Origin: Streptococcus sinensis | GTDB lineage: Bacteria > Bacillota > Bacilli > Lactobacillales > Streptococcaceae | Direction of reading: 5' to 3' | Assembly (NCBI RefSeq): GCF_000767835.1 | Contig: NZ_JPEN01000074.1 | Location: 1 to 64,000, forward strand | Length of the DNA: 64,000 nt | The notes under the pieces: model-generated | Told to the model about the DNA's origin: nothing | What the model saw: the letters and a program-made list of their open reading frames with translations, nothing else | Database searches by the model: none | Part shown: one piece after another, positions 18,433 to 28,148 of the stretch | Numbering within the stretch: position 1 is the stretch's first letter | Layout of the letters: every line of letters begins with the position of its first letter | Position numbers and translations under genes: made by a program

Positions 18433-19172
18433 GCTTCTATTACCTCCGTTTTTTCTTTAATCTTTTGAATCACTTCAGATTCAATTTGATTCGTAATAAG
18501 CCTTGCGCGCGAAATCGGAGCGACTTTTACAAAAGATGTCTTCCCCAGCTTTGAAGCATCAGCCAAAACATAGGTTTTCTTAGCATTTTCCAAAATAGCC
18601 CGCTTAACCGCTCCTTCTTCCATATCCGGAGTCGTGTAAAAGGAACTATCAATGCCATTCATCCCTATAAAAGCCTTATCAAAATTTAATTGACCAATCT
18701 GATTCAAGGCAACACCGCCAATACTGGCATCTGTTGAGCGTTTCACGACACCGCCAATAATAACAGTGGGAATATTCCGTTCAACTAACTTAGTAGCATG
18801 GTGGATAGAGTTGGTTACCACTGTAACGCTTGGATCATGTAATTCATTGACTAAAAGCTCATTGGTCGTGCCGGCATCAATAAAAATCACATCGTATTCC
18901 TGAATCAAATCTGCTGCTATTTGAGCAATCTTGGTCTTTTCTTGAATGTTTTTGATAGATTTTTCTTGATTGCTTTCTTCTTCTTGCAAGAAGTGAAGAC
19001 TCTCCGCACCACCGTGAACACGTCTTAACTTACGCTCACCTTCAAGCTCATCCAAATCTCTTCTAACAGTTGATTCTGAAGTGTTTAAAGCTTGCACCAG
19101 ATACTCTAAAGAAACAAATTTTTCTTTAGTCACAGTTTCTAGTATGACCTGCTTTCTCTCTGACTTCAGCAT
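18429..19172 (-). CDS. fruR: DeoR-family fructose operon repressor
   Basis: 247 residues. The N-terminal helix-turn-helix (about 20-45, including SESTVRRDLDELE) and C-terminal sugar-phosphate sensor domain (IDAGTTN, VIIGG, GMNGID) define the DeoR family. A longer frame starts at 19190, but AGGAGG (19179-19184) sits six bases before the ATG at 19172, which fixes the start. It probably senses fructose-1-phosphate and controls its own operon through the repeats at 19235-19254. Confidence 0.92.
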   Translation of the reverse strand: MLKSERKQVILETVTKEKFVSLEYLVQALNTSESTVRRDLDELEGERKLRRVHGGAESLHFLQEEESNQEKSIKNIQEKTKIAQIAADLIQEYDVIFIDAGTTNELLVNELHDPSVTVVTNSIHHATKLVERNIPTVIIGGVVKRSTDASIGGVALNQIGQLNFDKAFIGMNGIDSSFYTTPDMEEGAVKRAILENAKKTYVLADASKLGKTSFVKVAPISRARLITNQIESEVIQKIKEKTEVIEA

Positions 19173-19204
19173 AGAACACCTCCTCTGCAATCGATTACAC
19201 TTAT

Positions 19205-19232
19205 ATTATACATGATTTAAAATCAAAGTCAA
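19205..19232 (-). promoter_or_regulatory. Promoter of fruRKA
   Basis: Minus strand: -35 TTGACT (19227-19232), 16-base spacer, -10 TATAAT (19205-19210), about 30 bases before the fruR start. Confidence 0.8.
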
Positions 19233-19234
19233 GC

Positions 19235-19254
19235 ATTTTCTTTCATTTTCTTTC
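19235..19254. promoter_or_regulatory. Tandem 10-bp direct repeat, candidate FruR operator
   Basis: Minus strand reads GAAAGAAAAT twice without a break, ending two bases upstream of the -35. DeoR-family regulators commonly bind direct repeats spaced by one helical turn. FruR as the binder is inferred. Confidence 0.55.
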
Positions 19255-19282
19255 AAAATATAATTCATTTATCTAAAAATAC

Positions 19283-19308
19283 AAAAAAGAAGCCTGCTCA
19301 GACTTCTT
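19283..19308 (-). terminator. Terminator after the CPBP protease gene
   Basis: Hairpin with arms AAGAAG (19287-19292) and CTTCTT (19303-19308); six Ts follow on the minus strand. It lies 15 bases past the stop codon. Confidence 0.7.
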
Positions 19309-19322
19309 TTCTATTTGATTCA

Positions 19323-20294
19323 TTATCTAGAGTTGATATAAATGATGAGGATTGGTAAAACGGCAGAGAGAATACATAAACTTGAAAATACCCAGAACCA
19401 GACCGACTTAAAGGCCTGCCTATATGTCCCTGGTTGAGGTCTATTTTCATCGATATAAGCTTTAATCTTTGGCCAATTCAGAATAAGCACAATCAATACT
19501 ACCGTAGACCCTGTAGCCATCAATAAATAATTGACGATATTAACAATGCTTTCTGGAATATAGTTGGTCAGGAAATCAAGCCCTTCTGCTATTACCAAGT
19601 TATTGAAGATATGGAAGAAAATCGCCCAGAAAATAGAATATTCAAAAGCGATATATCCGAAACCCAGACCAATAATGGTGGCAAAATAAAGCTGATATAG
19701 ATTTTCGTGAAAGAGACCAAAAAGAAGTGCTGTCATGATAATGGCAAATACCTTCCCATCCTTTTCCAAAACTCGCAAGCCTGCTCCTCGGAAAATAATT
19801 TCCTCCGTAATCGGCGCCATTATCGTTGAATAGATAAACATGGTGACGCTTCGAGAACTAAAATCCTGTGATATAATCTCAGAAAGATCCAAACCAAAGA
19901 GTGATAAAACACTCTCCATGAATTGAGTCGTCAAGGCGCTACATAATTGAGCAAAAAATAGAAAACAAATCATGAAAAAGAAGACTTTGGCAGTCATTTT
20001 CTTATTTTTCTTGCGCAAATCTTGAGTAAACAACTGCTTGCCTCGGAAAATTGTAAAAACTAAAATACCTAGGCAAGAGGCAATAATATATGCTCCACCA
20101 TCCGACTCCATAAATTTCGTTACAATTTCCTCTGTCTTGGCTAAATCAAAATCCTGTTGCGGGAGGACCAAAAAAATTGAGAGGAAAGTATATATAAAAA
20201 TAACCACAAGCATCACGATAGAGTAAGTAAAACAGGCTGCTGAAAATCGCCCTAAATCTTTTTTAGGATTTAAAGGTTCAGGTGAAAAAAACAT
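19323..20294 (-). CDS. CPBP-family intramembrane glutamic endopeptidase
   Basis: 323 residues, about eight membrane segments. The conserved motifs are present in order: PITEEIIFRG (EExxxR), FGLFHENLYQ (His) and FHIFNN (HxxxN). These belong to the Abi/CAAX-protease-like family, some of which give self-immunity to bacteriocins; no bacteriocin gene is visible here. It follows the DUF1461-type gene by 19 bases. Confidence 0.85.
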   Translation of the reverse strand: MFFSPEPLNPKKDLGRFSAACFTYSIVMLVVIFIYTFLSIFLVLPQQDFDLAKTEEIVTKFMESDGGAYIIASCLGILVFTIFRGKQLFTQDLRKKNKKMTAKVFFFMICFLFFAQLCSALTTQFMESVLSLFGLDLSEIISQDFSSRSVTMFIYSTIMAPITEEIIFRGAGLRVLEKDGKVFAIIMTALLFGLFHENLYQLYFATIIGLGFGYIAFEYSIFWAIFFHIFNNLVIAEGLDFLTNYIPESIVNIVNYLLMATGSTVVLIVLILNWPKIKAYIDENRPQPGTYRQAFKSVWFWVFSSLCILSAVLPILIIYINSR

Positions 20295-20313
20295 AAAATC
20301 TCCTCTGTTATTA

Positions 20314-20940
20314 TTAGAGCCTGTTCTTTCTGCTCAGGAAAAACAATGTCGAAAAGATTCCCTCATAAAGCAAAGCAAAAAGAATAAAGGCGTGCATGAA
20401 AAATTCTTCTGGCAAAATCCAGATAACTGGATCCTTGGCTGGATCAAATAGCCATGTATTGTCTCCCACAAAAAGCACTTGATGAAAGAGTGTGAAAAAA
20501 TTGTTAAAGCCAATCAGAAAGGTCAGTCCAGCAAAGACAAGTGGCAAGATATTAATCACTAGAAAAGCACGTCTGTAGAGACCTAAAAATCCCTTTTTGA
20601 CCACTTTTTTGATAAAGAAAATCAAAGCAGGCAGAGTAACTAGAAAAATAGCTTGCGCCAAGTGAAAAAGATACTTGACTGCCTGAAAATGATGCAGCCC
20701 TGCTGCTGACGAACGAAAATCCGGCATCGCCAACTTCTGACTAAAAGGATTGGTCAGGTAATTCATCAAAATATTAAAATTATACTGGATGGTCTCAGCT
20801 TTCAAATACACCTTATCCGGCAAGGCAAAATAAGAAATCTCCAATGGATAAACCAGCCAAGCCAGATAAATAGTTAGCAAGATTGCTGCTGCCAACAAGC
20901 ACAAAGCGCTTGCTGAAAATCTCAACTTATCACGCATCAA
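20314..20940 (-). CDS. Integral membrane protein, DUF1461 / TIGR01906 type
   Basis: 208 residues with about five membrane segments; the residues between segments one and two ([20 protein letters not shown]) resemble the extracellular loop of this family as I remember it. Function unknown. It overlaps the HAD gene by 11 bases and belongs to the hemW-thioesterase-HAD-DUF1461 run. Confidence 0.75.
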   Translation of the reverse strand: MMRDKLRFSASALCLLAAAILLTIYLAWLVYPLEISYFALPDKVYLKAETIQYNFNILMNYLTNPFSQKLAMPDFRSSAAGLHHFQAVKYLFHLAQAIFLVTLPALIFFIKKVVKKGFLGLYRRAFLVINILPLVFAGLTFLIGFNNFFTLFHQVLFVGDNTWLFDPAKDPVIWILPEEFFMHAFILFALLYEGIFSTLFFLSRKNRL

Positions 20941-21700
20941 AGTCCCACTCCGCTAGACTGGACAAGACATGCGTCGGTTGGATAGGCAGATTGGGCACCT
21001 CTTCTGGCAGGGTAAAGCCTGTCGTAACCAAGAGGGTCGGAATGCCGTTGTCGATTCCCGCTCGAATATCTGTCAAATAGTTATCACCCACCATGACCAC
21101 TTCTTCACGCGCCAGTCCTAAATGCTCTATGGCTTTTTCCATGATGATGGCATTTGGCTTGCCGATAAAGGTCGGCTCAACCCGAGTGGCTGCTTCCAAG
21201 AGTGCGTTGATAGCACCCGCTCCCGGCTGCAAACCTCGCTCAGTCGGAATATTTAGATCAGGATTGGTCCCGATAAAGTGAGCACCCTTTTGAATGGCCA
21301 GAGTCGCTATTGTCAGCTTCTCATAGTCCACTTCCCAGTCCAGACCCACCACCACATAGTCAGGATTTTCTGTATCCTCTATATATCCAGCTTCTTCAAT
21401 GGCATGTTTAAGTCCGACATCTCCGATAACGTAGGCTTTCTTGCCCAGATTTTTCTCCTCCATATAGTCAATGGTAGCTAAGGTTGCTGTGTAAATAGTC
21501 TCAATCGGTGTTTCAATATTGAAATTTTCAGCCAGCATAATCTGTACAGCTTCTGGCGTGCGAGTAGTATTATTGGTCACGAAAAGATAGGGAATATTAC
21601 GCTTCTGCAACTCATGCACAAAAGCTTCACCAGCTGGAATCCGACTCTTGCCCTTATAAATCGTCCCGTCTAAATCAATCAAATATCCTCTATAAGTCAT
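20930..21700 (-). CDS. HAD-IIA (NagD-like) phosphatase
   Basis: 256 residues. Motif I is [11 protein letters not shown] near residue 8, motif II is VTNNTT near residue 61, and the C-terminal metal site is [10 protein letters not shown] near residue 203. The cap type fits the TIGR01457/NagD group, which hydrolyses small phosphates such as nucleotides or glycerol phosphate. It lies 11 bases after the thioesterase gene. Confidence 0.88.
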   Translation of the reverse strand: MTYRGYLIDLDGTIYKGKSRIPAGEAFVHELQKRNIPYLFVTNNTTRTPEAVQIMLAENFNIETPIETIYTATLATIDYMEEKNLGKKAYVIGDVGLKHAIEEAGYIEDTENPDYVVVGLDWEVDYEKLTIATLAIQKGAHFIGTNPDLNIPTERGLQPGAGAINALLEAATRVEPTFIGKPNAIIMEKAIEHLGLAREEVVMVGDNYLTDIRAGIDNGIPTLLVTTGFTLPEEVPNLPIQPTHVLSSLAEWDFDA

Positions 21701-21711
21701 TTCTACTCTTC

Positions 21712-22452
21712 CTAATTCTCTTGTTTAAACTCTTGCCAGGTCACCAAAGCCTGAGCATTGACTTCGCCGTCACTGGAAATTTGGTGATTGCTCTGCAGGC
21801 CTTCTAGATCATAGCTAGAAGTAATCATTCCGCCTGGTCGGACTTCCTTGACATACTTGAGATGGACTTTCTTAGGAATGTGCTGGGTGAGGAAGTCTGC
21901 CCCCATGACCTCAAAGATCCAGTCCAGATACTTGCTATTGTTGACATGTCCGTTCATATCCAAGTCGTAAAAGCGCACATGGTAGTCTTTGCTGACAGGA
22001 TTTTCCAAGTATGGATACTTGGGACCGCGCAGCATTTTTTTTGAAAATTCGGACTGATAAGGAGCCACAAGCTCTGGTTCCACAGCATGTACCTTTCGGC
22101 TATCCCGATCCATGAGAACAAAGGTCGCCATCATCTTGATAATGGCTTCACCTGCTTCATCAAAGATTGTGAAGCTCCGGTAGCAAAAGAGCCGATTGTA
22201 GGTCAAAGCTTCTGTTTCAATGGTAATTTCCTCTGCAAAGCGTGGTAGTCGAGTCACATCAATATCATAGTCCGTGATAATCCAGACTAGATTATACTGC
22301 TCCAGCATATCCTTGTCACTGACGCCAAGCTCAATCGACTGCATCCCCGATACCTGCAAGGACAGCAGGATAACATCCGGCAGCTTGATATGGCCATTCA
22401 TATCTGCCATATCAAAAGGAATTTTCATTTTCATTTGATAAGTTAAGCCCAT
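21712..22452 (-). CDS. Acyl-ACP thioesterase
   Basis: 246 residues, a double hot-dog fold of the bacterial/plant FatA type. The second half begins [22 protein letters not shown], whose Asn and His match the conserved catalytic region. It releases free fatty acids from acyl carrier protein. It lies three bases after hemW and co-transcribes with it; this pairing is common in streptococci. Confidence 0.85.
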   Translation of the reverse strand: MGLTYQMKMKIPFDMADMNGHIKLPDVILLSLQVSGMQSIELGVSDKDMLEQYNLVWIITDYDIDVTRLPRFAEEITIETEALTYNRLFCYRSFTIFDEAGEAIIKMMATFVLMDRDSRKVHAVEPELVAPYQSEFSKKMLRGPKYPYLENPVSKDYHVRFYDLDMNGHVNNSKYLDWIFEVMGADFLTQHIPKKVHLKYVKEVRPGGMITSSYDLEGLQSNHQISSDGEVNAQALVTWQEFKQEN

Positions 22453-22455
22453 GAT

Positions 22456-23586
22456 TTACTCCAATATAAATTTCTCAGCAACCGTATCGCCCAAAAAGAG
22501 GCCTTGTTTGGTCATGCGCACGATATCTCTGTCTGGCACTAGCAAGCCCTGCTCAGTCAGATCAGACACAACAGCTCCGTACTGGTCTTCAAAGGAGCGT
22601 CCGAATTTTTCCTCAAAACGTTTTTTGGAAACACCAGATTTCTTCCGAAGACCCAGAAACATTTCTTCTTCCATCTTTTCTTTCAGCGTCAGCACTTCTT
22701 CCTGCACACGAGCATGGCCCGCTTCCACCGCCTGCAGATAATGGCGAATCGGCCCGTGGTTTTTATAGCGAACACCATCGACATAGCCAGACGCTCCCGC
22801 TCCAATACCATAATATTCCGCATTGTCCCAGTACATGAGATTGTGGCGGCTCTCAAAGCCTGGTTTGGAAAAGTTTGAAATCTCATAATGCTCAAAGCCG
22901 GCCTTTTCCAGCTCAGCTATAATGTAGTCAAACATCTCCGCTTCCAAGTCTTCCTTGGGCAGAGGCAACTTCCCTCGACGCATCCGATTCATGAAGACCG
23001 TGTGATTTTCCAAAATCAAGCTGTACAAACTCATGTGAGGAATGTCTAGGGCAATGGCCTTGGCTACATTGATTTTCACATCTTCCATGGTCTGCTTGGG
23101 CAGGGCATAGATCAGATCAATCGAGATATTGTCAAAACCTGCTTTTTTGAGATTTGTAATATTCTCATAGATGTCTTTTTCCAGGTGACTGCGGCCAATC
23201 TGCTTGAGCATGCGGTCATTGAAAGTCTGTACACCCAGCGAAACCCGATTGACAGGCGAGTCTTTAAGTACAGCAATCTTCTCCTGATCCAAATCCCCAG
23301 GATTGGCTTCAATGGTCAGCTCTTCTAGATAAGATAAATCTAGCTTGTCCGTTAGCTTTTCCAACAAAAAGGCTAGTTGAGGAGCCGATAGAGCCGTCGG
23401 AGTCCCTCCACCGATATAGAGGGTACGGAGCTTTTTGATGTCGTAAGAATCATACTCCTCAATCAAATGCTCCAGATAAGAATCTACTGGCTGATTTTTG
23501 ATAAAAACCTTGGAAAAATCGCAGTAATAACAAATCTGAGTACAAAAAGGAATGTGCACATAGGCAGAAGTTGGTTTAGTTTGCAT
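22456..23586 (-). CDS. hemW: Radical SAM heme chaperone HemW
   Basis: 376 residues. The radical-SAM cluster motif is PFCTQICYYCDF (Cys15, Cys19, Cys22), followed by YIGGGTPTAL. The protein resembles HemN but is the HemW type, a heme-binding chaperone and often misnamed coproporphyrinogen oxidase. Oral streptococci do not make heme, so the role here is uncertain. It heads the operon with the thioesterase. Confidence 0.88.
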   Translation of the reverse strand: MQTKPTSAYVHIPFCTQICYYCDFSKVFIKNQPVDSYLEHLIEEYDSYDIKKLRTLYIGGGTPTALSAPQLAFLLEKLTDKLDLSYLEELTIEANPGDLDQEKIAVLKDSPVNRVSLGVQTFNDRMLKQIGRSHLEKDIYENITNLKKAGFDNISIDLIYALPKQTMEDVKINVAKAIALDIPHMSLYSLILENHTVFMNRMRRGKLPLPKEDLEAEMFDYIIAELEKAGFEHYEISNFSKPGFESRHNLMYWDNAEYYGIGAGASGYVDGVRYKNHGPIRHYLQAVEAGHARVQEEVLTLKEKMEEEMFLGLRKKSGVSKKRFEEKFGRSFEDQYGAVVSDLTEQGLLVPDRDIVRMTKQGLFLGDTVAEKFILE

Positions 23587-23703
23587 AGTAAGATTATAAC
23601 ATAAATCACAAAGACAAGCGGGAGAAATGTTGAATTAATAAGGTTCAAATCATAGTCGCCAAATCCTCTATCTCCCTCTTTAAATACTTTCAATAAGGAA
23701 GTA

Positions 23704-24666
23704 TTATTCAGTAATTTTCGATATGAGAAAATTAATCATTGCTTCTTCTTTGTTGAATTTTTCTTTTTGATACTTGATTAAGCCAGCTTCTTTTAGATTT
23801 TCATTCAGATAATACAAATGAATATCTAAAAATCGCTGCAAGGTATAACAAAAACAAACGGTTTTATCGATGGGTCTGGAATAATATTTAAAAAACTGAT
23901 TTAGCATTTCTTCATATTTTGACTTTTCAACTTTCTGCAGGATTCCCCAAAATAAGGTTCCAATATCCTCTTCAGGCAATGAATATCTGCAATCTCCAAA
24001 ATCCAATATGGCTACTTCCTTTTCGCAAAGCAGTAAATTTTCATCATGTAAGTCGTTATGAATAAAAATATTCCTCTTCTCAGACTTCATTGACTTCAAT
24101 GCTTTTGTGTTCTCTTGAAATATTTTCCACAATGCCTGATAGCCTGGAACAATTCTTTCAAGCTGAGGATTGTAAGAAAAAGTTCTGAAATGTAGAGAAG
24201 AAATCAAGTCGTCATAAAAGTGGACTCTTTCAAATGTCATCATATATCTCTGAGAAAATTCATGTATGTTTGCTAATTTTCGAGCAAGTTCAGACAGATT
24301 AGAGGAAGAGAAAGTCATTCGTTCACCTCTTAAATAAGGATATTTCAGAAAAAAGAGACTTCCATCCTTCACATCCAGCCGATGAATGAACTTCCCATCT
24401 GGAAAAGACAGATACCGAAGCGGATTTAACTTGTTCTCGTATAAAGTATTGACAAAATACACTTCTCTTTCTAGATACGGAAAGGCTTGCGAAAAAATTG
24501 GCGAACTTTCGGCCAAATAAAGCACACGAACCACCAACTGGCCATCGAGCAAATAATTTAGATTTTCACTGCCTTTTGAGAGTTGAGAAATCTGGCAATC
24601 ATGACCATACCACTTATGAAGATTATTCAAGATAAAATTTTCATCTGCAAATTGTTGAAAGAACAT
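23704..24666 (-). CDS. APH-like phosphotransferase (kinase fold), substrate unknown
   Basis: 320 residues. The catalytic motif FIHNDLHDENLLL (HxDxxxxN) near residue 200 and metal motif AILDFGDC near 220 mark the aminoglycoside/choline kinase fold. The N-terminal half is an ATP lobe with KGSENLNYLL. The gene is visibly more AT-rich than its neighbours and sits between hemW and proC, both conserved. It may be acquired. Antibiotic resistance cannot be assumed. Confidence 0.7.
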   Translation of the reverse strand: MFFQQFADENFILNNLHKWYGHDCQISQLSKGSENLNYLLDGQLVVRVLYLAESSPIFSQAFPYLEREVYFVNTLYENKLNPLRYLSFPDGKFIHRLDVKDGSLFFLKYPYLRGERMTFSSSNLSELARKLANIHEFSQRYMMTFERVHFYDDLISSLHFRTFSYNPQLERIVPGYQALWKIFQENTKALKSMKSEKRNIFIHNDLHDENLLLCEKEVAILDFGDCRYSLPEEDIGTLFWGILQKVEKSKYEEMLNQFFKYYSRPIDKTVCFCYTLQRFLDIHLYYLNENLKEAGLIKYQKEKFNKEEAMINFLISKITE

Positions 24667-24696
24667 AATTTCTCCTCTGATTTGACTACCAACTTA

Positions 24697-24729
24697 TACA
24701 AAATCTACCAGCTTAAAACTGGTAGATTT
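24697..24729 (-). terminator. Terminator after proC
   Basis: Perfect 11-base arms AAATCTACCAG (24701-24711) and CTGGTAGATTT (24719-24729). It begins just past the proC stop at 24732; the minus-strand T tail is short (TTTTG). Confidence 0.65.
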
Positions 24730-24731
24730 CT

Positions 24732-25532
24732 TTATTTTCCCAACTCCTGCGTCCTCTTGTAGGCAGCTTGAACGGCATCCATGACCGTTCCTCGAAAGGC
24801 ATTTTCTTCCAGACTGGCTACCCCAGCGATGGTCGAACCGGCCGGACTGCAGACCTGATCTTTGAGCAGAGCAGGATGTTGCCCACTGACCTGACTTAGC
24901 TTAGCAGCACCCAAGAGGGTCTGATTGGCTAGCTGCAGGGATATATCGCGACTGAGTCCTGCTCGGACACCTGCATCCGCTAAAGCCTCTATAAAGAGAT
25001 AGACGAAAGCTGGTCCACAGCCAGCAAGAGCTGTCGCCGCATCCAACTGCCTTTCCTCTAGTTTGACCAAAAGACCAGCCGAAGACAGAAGTTCCCACAA
25101 CAAGTCTTCATCCGCTTGATTCGCCTGCTGGGATAAGGCAAAGCTAATAACGCCCTCACCTACGACTACTGGAGTATTAGGCATTATCCGAATCCAACGA
25201 TGGTGGCTAGGTGTTAATCTTTCCAATATTTCCAAAGGCAGACCTGCAGCCATCGAAACCAGCAGAAGAGAATTCCGTTTTTCTAGAATTTCCTGATACT
25301 CAGCCAGCAAGTCAGCAAATTGAGCTGGTTTGATACCTAGAAAAATCACCTCTGCCTGAGAAAAAACTTCTGCATTACTGACCGGCTGGCCACCAACTTC
25401 CGCAGCAATCTTTTCAGCCTTGTCACGACTGCGATTAGCCAGGAGTAATTCGCTTCTAAATCTTCCATCTTGGGCAACTAGGCGAGCGAGACTGCCGCCC
25501 ATATTTCCCAGACCGATAAATCCAATTTTCAT
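24732..25532 (-). CDS. proC: Pyrroline-5-carboxylate reductase
   Basis: 266 residues. N-terminal Rossmann motif IGFIGLGNMGGSLARL binds NAD(P)H, and the C-terminal stretch AGCGPAFVYLFIEALADAG is the P5CR signature. It makes proline from pyrroline-5-carboxylate. It starts two bases after the proA stop. Confidence 0.95.
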   Translation of the reverse strand: MKIGFIGLGNMGGSLARLVAQDGRFRSELLLANRSRDKAEKIAAEVGGQPVSNAEVFSQAEVIFLGIKPAQFADLLAEYQEILEKRNSLLLVSMAAGLPLEILERLTPSHHRWIRIMPNTPVVVGEGVISFALSQQANQADEDLLWELLSSAGLLVKLEERQLDAATALAGCGPAFVYLFIEALADAGVRAGLSRDISLQLANQTLLGAAKLSQVSGQHPALLKDQVCSPAGSTIAGVASLEENAFRGTVMDAVQAAYKRTQELGK

Positions 25533-25534
25533 CT

Positions 25535-26797
25535 TTATTTCCTCACTTGACCAGTCCCTTGGATGATGTACTTATAGCTGGTCAGCTCTTTCAGACCCAT
25601 AGGCCCTCTGGCATGCAGTTTTTGAGTAGAAATCCCCATTTCGCAGCCAAGGCCAAATTGACCGCCGTCTGTAAAGCGGGTTGAAGCATTGACATAAACT
25701 GCTGCGCTATCCACCTGCTCTGTGAAGTAAGCTGCCGCTGCATCGCTCTCCGTCACAATAGCATCCGAGTGATGAGTACTGTGGGCTTCGATATGCTCTA
25801 CCGCTTCTTCCAGCGAGGAAACCAACTTGACCGCTAAGATATAGTCCAAGAATTCGGTGTCAAAATCTTCTGGTCTAGCTTGCGAGCCCGAGATATACTG
25901 AGCTGCTTTCTCATCCAAACGTAATTCAACAGAGGTTTCTTGCGCAGCCTCACGATCTGTCACCAGCATCTTCTGCAAACGTGGCAAAAAGTCAGCTGCA
26001 ATCTCTTCGTGAACCAGCAGTACTTCCATGGCATTGCAGACAGAAGGGCGACTGGTCTTAGCATTCTCAATAATCGTCAAAGCCTTATCTTGATCAGCAT
26101 CCTTATCTACATAGACATGGACAATTCCAGTACCTGTCTCAATCACTGGCACAGTCGCATTTTCCACGACCGCCTGAATCAGTCCCGCACCACCACGAGG
26201 AATGAGCAAATCCAGATAGCCCTTGGCCTTCATCATAGCCTTGGCGGAAGCCCGACTGGTATCAGAAACCAACTGGATACAATCTGGCGAAATCTTGGTC
26301 TGAGTCAAACCTTTTTTCAAAGCTGTGACAATTGCTAGCGCTGTCTGATAGGCATCCTTACCGCTTCTGAGGACGACTGCGCTACCACTCTTTAGCGCTA
26401 AAGCCGCAGCGTCAGAGGTTACATTGGGCCGGCTTTCATAGATAATACCAATCACCCCCATGGCAACTCGCTTTTTGCTGATGATAAGCCCATTCTCAAG
26501 CTGGGTTGTTTCCAAGACTTGGCCTACAGGATCTTCCAAGCCAATCAGCTGACGAATACCTTCTGCCATGGCAGCAATGCGATCCTCATTCAGATAGAGG
26601 CGGTCCAGCATCACATCTGAAATCCTACCTTTAGCTGCGGTCATATCTGCTGCATTGGCTGCTAAAATATCCGCACGAGAAAGCCAGAGATGGTTTGCCA
26701 TTTCTTCCAAAGCATGGTTTTTCTCAGCAGTTGTGGCTGTGTTTACCGTCTTCTTAACCTTCTGAACCTTTTCAAAAATTGCTTGTGTTGAGGTCAT
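25535..26797 (-). CDS. proA: Glutamate-5-semialdehyde dehydrogenase (gamma-glutamyl phosphate reductase)
   Basis: 420 residues, the normal length. The catalytic cysteine is in [13 protein letters not shown]; the [18 protein letters not shown] stretch is typical. A longer frame opens at 26887 but the ATG at 26797, preceded by GAAAGGAA, gives the usual start ([11 protein letters not shown]). Second step of proline synthesis, acting on the product of ProB. Confidence 0.95.
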   Translation of the reverse strand: MTSTQAIFEKVQKVKKTVNTATTAEKNHALEEMANHLWLSRADILAANAADMTAAKGRISDVMLDRLYLNEDRIAAMAEGIRQLIGLEDPVGQVLETTQLENGLIISKKRVAMGVIGIIYESRPNVTSDAAALALKSGSAVVLRSGKDAYQTALAIVTALKKGLTQTKISPDCIQLVSDTSRASAKAMMKAKGYLDLLIPRGGAGLIQAVVENATVPVIETGTGIVHVYVDKDADQDKALTIIENAKTSRPSVCNAMEVLLVHEEIAADFLPRLQKMLVTDREAAQETSVELRLDEKAAQYISGSQARPEDFDTEFLDYILAVKLVSSLEEAVEHIEAHSTHHSDAIVTESDAAAAYFTEQVDSAAVYVNASTRFTDGGQFGLGCEMGISTQKLHARGPMGLKELTSYKYIIQGTGQVRK

Positions 26798-26923
26798 AAC
26801 GATTCCTTTCGTAAAATACAAAGGCTGTTTCAATAGTTCAAGGAACTGTTGAAAATTGCGAATAAAGAAAGCTTCGCTTTCCTTCACTAAACATTTTCTT
26901 TAAGTCGTGTTCAACTTTAACTT
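26798..26923 (-). other. proB-proA spacer with two hairpins
   Basis: 126 bases. One hairpin has arms CAATAGTTC and GAACTGTTG (26831-26851). The second has arms GAAAGC and GCTTTC (26867-26881), followed on the minus strand by TTTATT. They may reduce read-through from proB to proA or stabilise a cut mRNA. Confidence 0.4.
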
Positions 26924-28033
26924 CTAAAATTCTGAGAACAGCTCATCCAACTCCGGCGTCAGAGAGATCCAGTCATCCCGATGAATGACGACACCTTTAG
27001 GTTTATTTGACTTGAGCATATCCCTGAGAGCTGACTTGCCAAAGCGCACACGCCCTTTACCAAGAATAGCTCCACTACCTTCCTCATAAACTGTCACCGT
27101 ATCCTGATAGGCAAAGCTACCCGATACTAAGACAAGACCAGATACCAACAAACTTTTTCCCTTATTTCTGAGAGCATCAGCTGCTCCCTGGTCTACATAG
27201 ATTTCCCCTTGACTTTTAGCGTAGAAAGCCAGCCATTGCTTCTGCGTTTTTAGCCCCTTTTCCTGTGCCAAAAAGAGACTACCATCCTTGGTTTCCTCCG
27301 CAGCTTCCAGCAGAGCATCCGTCTTGAGCGAGGAGCAGATATAGACCGGAACTCCAGACATGGTCGCCAAAGTTGCTGCTTTGATCTTGGTCAGCATGCC
27401 GCCAGTTCCATTGCTCGTTCCTGCACCGCCTGCCATATCAATCAGCTCAGAGCTAATCTTCTCAATCTTTTCAAGCCGACGAGCATCTGGATTAGCAGAG
27501 GGATTGGCCGTGTAAAGTCCGTCTACATCAGTCAGAAGCACCAAGAGGTCCGCCTGAACCATAGCCGCTACCTGCGCACTCAGTGTATCATTATCCCCGA
27601 CCTTGAGCTCCTCAATAGCCACCGTGTCATTTTCATTGATGATAGGAATAGCTCCGCGATTCAACAAGACAGACAAGGCCTGATGGGCATTCTTGTACCG
27701 ACGCTTATCTGCAAAATCATCCTGGGTCAAAAGAATCTGAGCAGAAATGATTTGTTTCAAAAGAAGATTGGTTGTATATTCCTCCAAAAGCAAACCCTGT
27801 CCAACAGCAGCTGATGCCTGTTTATCCGCCACCTTGGTTGGTCGCTTTTTAAAGCCCAGAGAAGAAAAACCTGCCGCAATAGCTCCTGATGAGACCAAGA
27901 TTAACTCATGTCCTGCCTCATGCAAGAGAGCCAACTGCCGAGTGATTTCCTTTACCTTGGCGCGTGACAGACTGCCATCTGCGTTTGTCAATGACGAAGT
28001 CCCCACCTTAAATACGATTCGCTTTGCTTTCAT
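26924..28033 (-). CDS. proB: Glutamate 5-kinase
   Basis: 369 residues: amino acid kinase domain ([41 protein letters not shown]) followed by a C-terminal PUA domain (about 275-369). First step of proline synthesis and usually feedback-inhibited by proline. A GTG start at 28048 is possible but has no ribosome site; the ATG at 28033 follows AAGGAAAAGG and gives the usual length. Confidence 0.95.
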   Translation of the reverse strand: MKAKRIVFKVGTSSLTNADGSLSRAKVKEITRQLALLHEAGHELILVSSGAIAAGFSSLGFKKRPTKVADKQASAAVGQGLLLEEYTTNLLLKQIISAQILLTQDDFADKRRYKNAHQALSVLLNRGAIPIINENDTVAIEELKVGDNDTLSAQVAAMVQADLLVLLTDVDGLYTANPSANPDARRLEKIEKISSELIDMAGGAGTSNGTGGMLTKIKAATLATMSGVPVYICSSLKTDALLEAAEETKDGSLFLAQEKGLKTQKQWLAFYAKSQGEIYVDQGAADALRNKGKSLLVSGLVLVSGSFAYQDTVTVYEEGSGAILGKGRVRFGKSALRDMLKSNKPKGVVIHRDDWISLTPELDELFSEF

Positions 28034-28062
28034 TTCCTTTTCCTTCACTGCTAGATTGTCTT

Positions 28063-28071
28063 ATTATACCA
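28063..28071 (-). promoter_or_regulatory. Extended -10 promoter of proB
   Basis: Minus strand TGGTATAAT, an extended -10, 30 bases before the proB start. No good -35 is seen because the terminator of the upstream gene occupies that place. Confidence 0.5.
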
Positions 28072-28085
28072 CGATTTACAGAAAA

Positions 28086-28111
28086 TAAAAACGACCGCGA
28101 TTGAAGCGGTC
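28086..28111 (-). terminator. Terminator after the pseudouridine synthase gene
   Basis: Arms GACCGC (28093-28098) and GCGGTC (28106-28111), followed on the minus strand by GTTTTTATTTTC. It separates the lspA operon from proB. Confidence 0.8.
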
Positions 28112-28148
28112 AAAGGAAAATTTGTATTTTAACAATGAACAAACCTAC

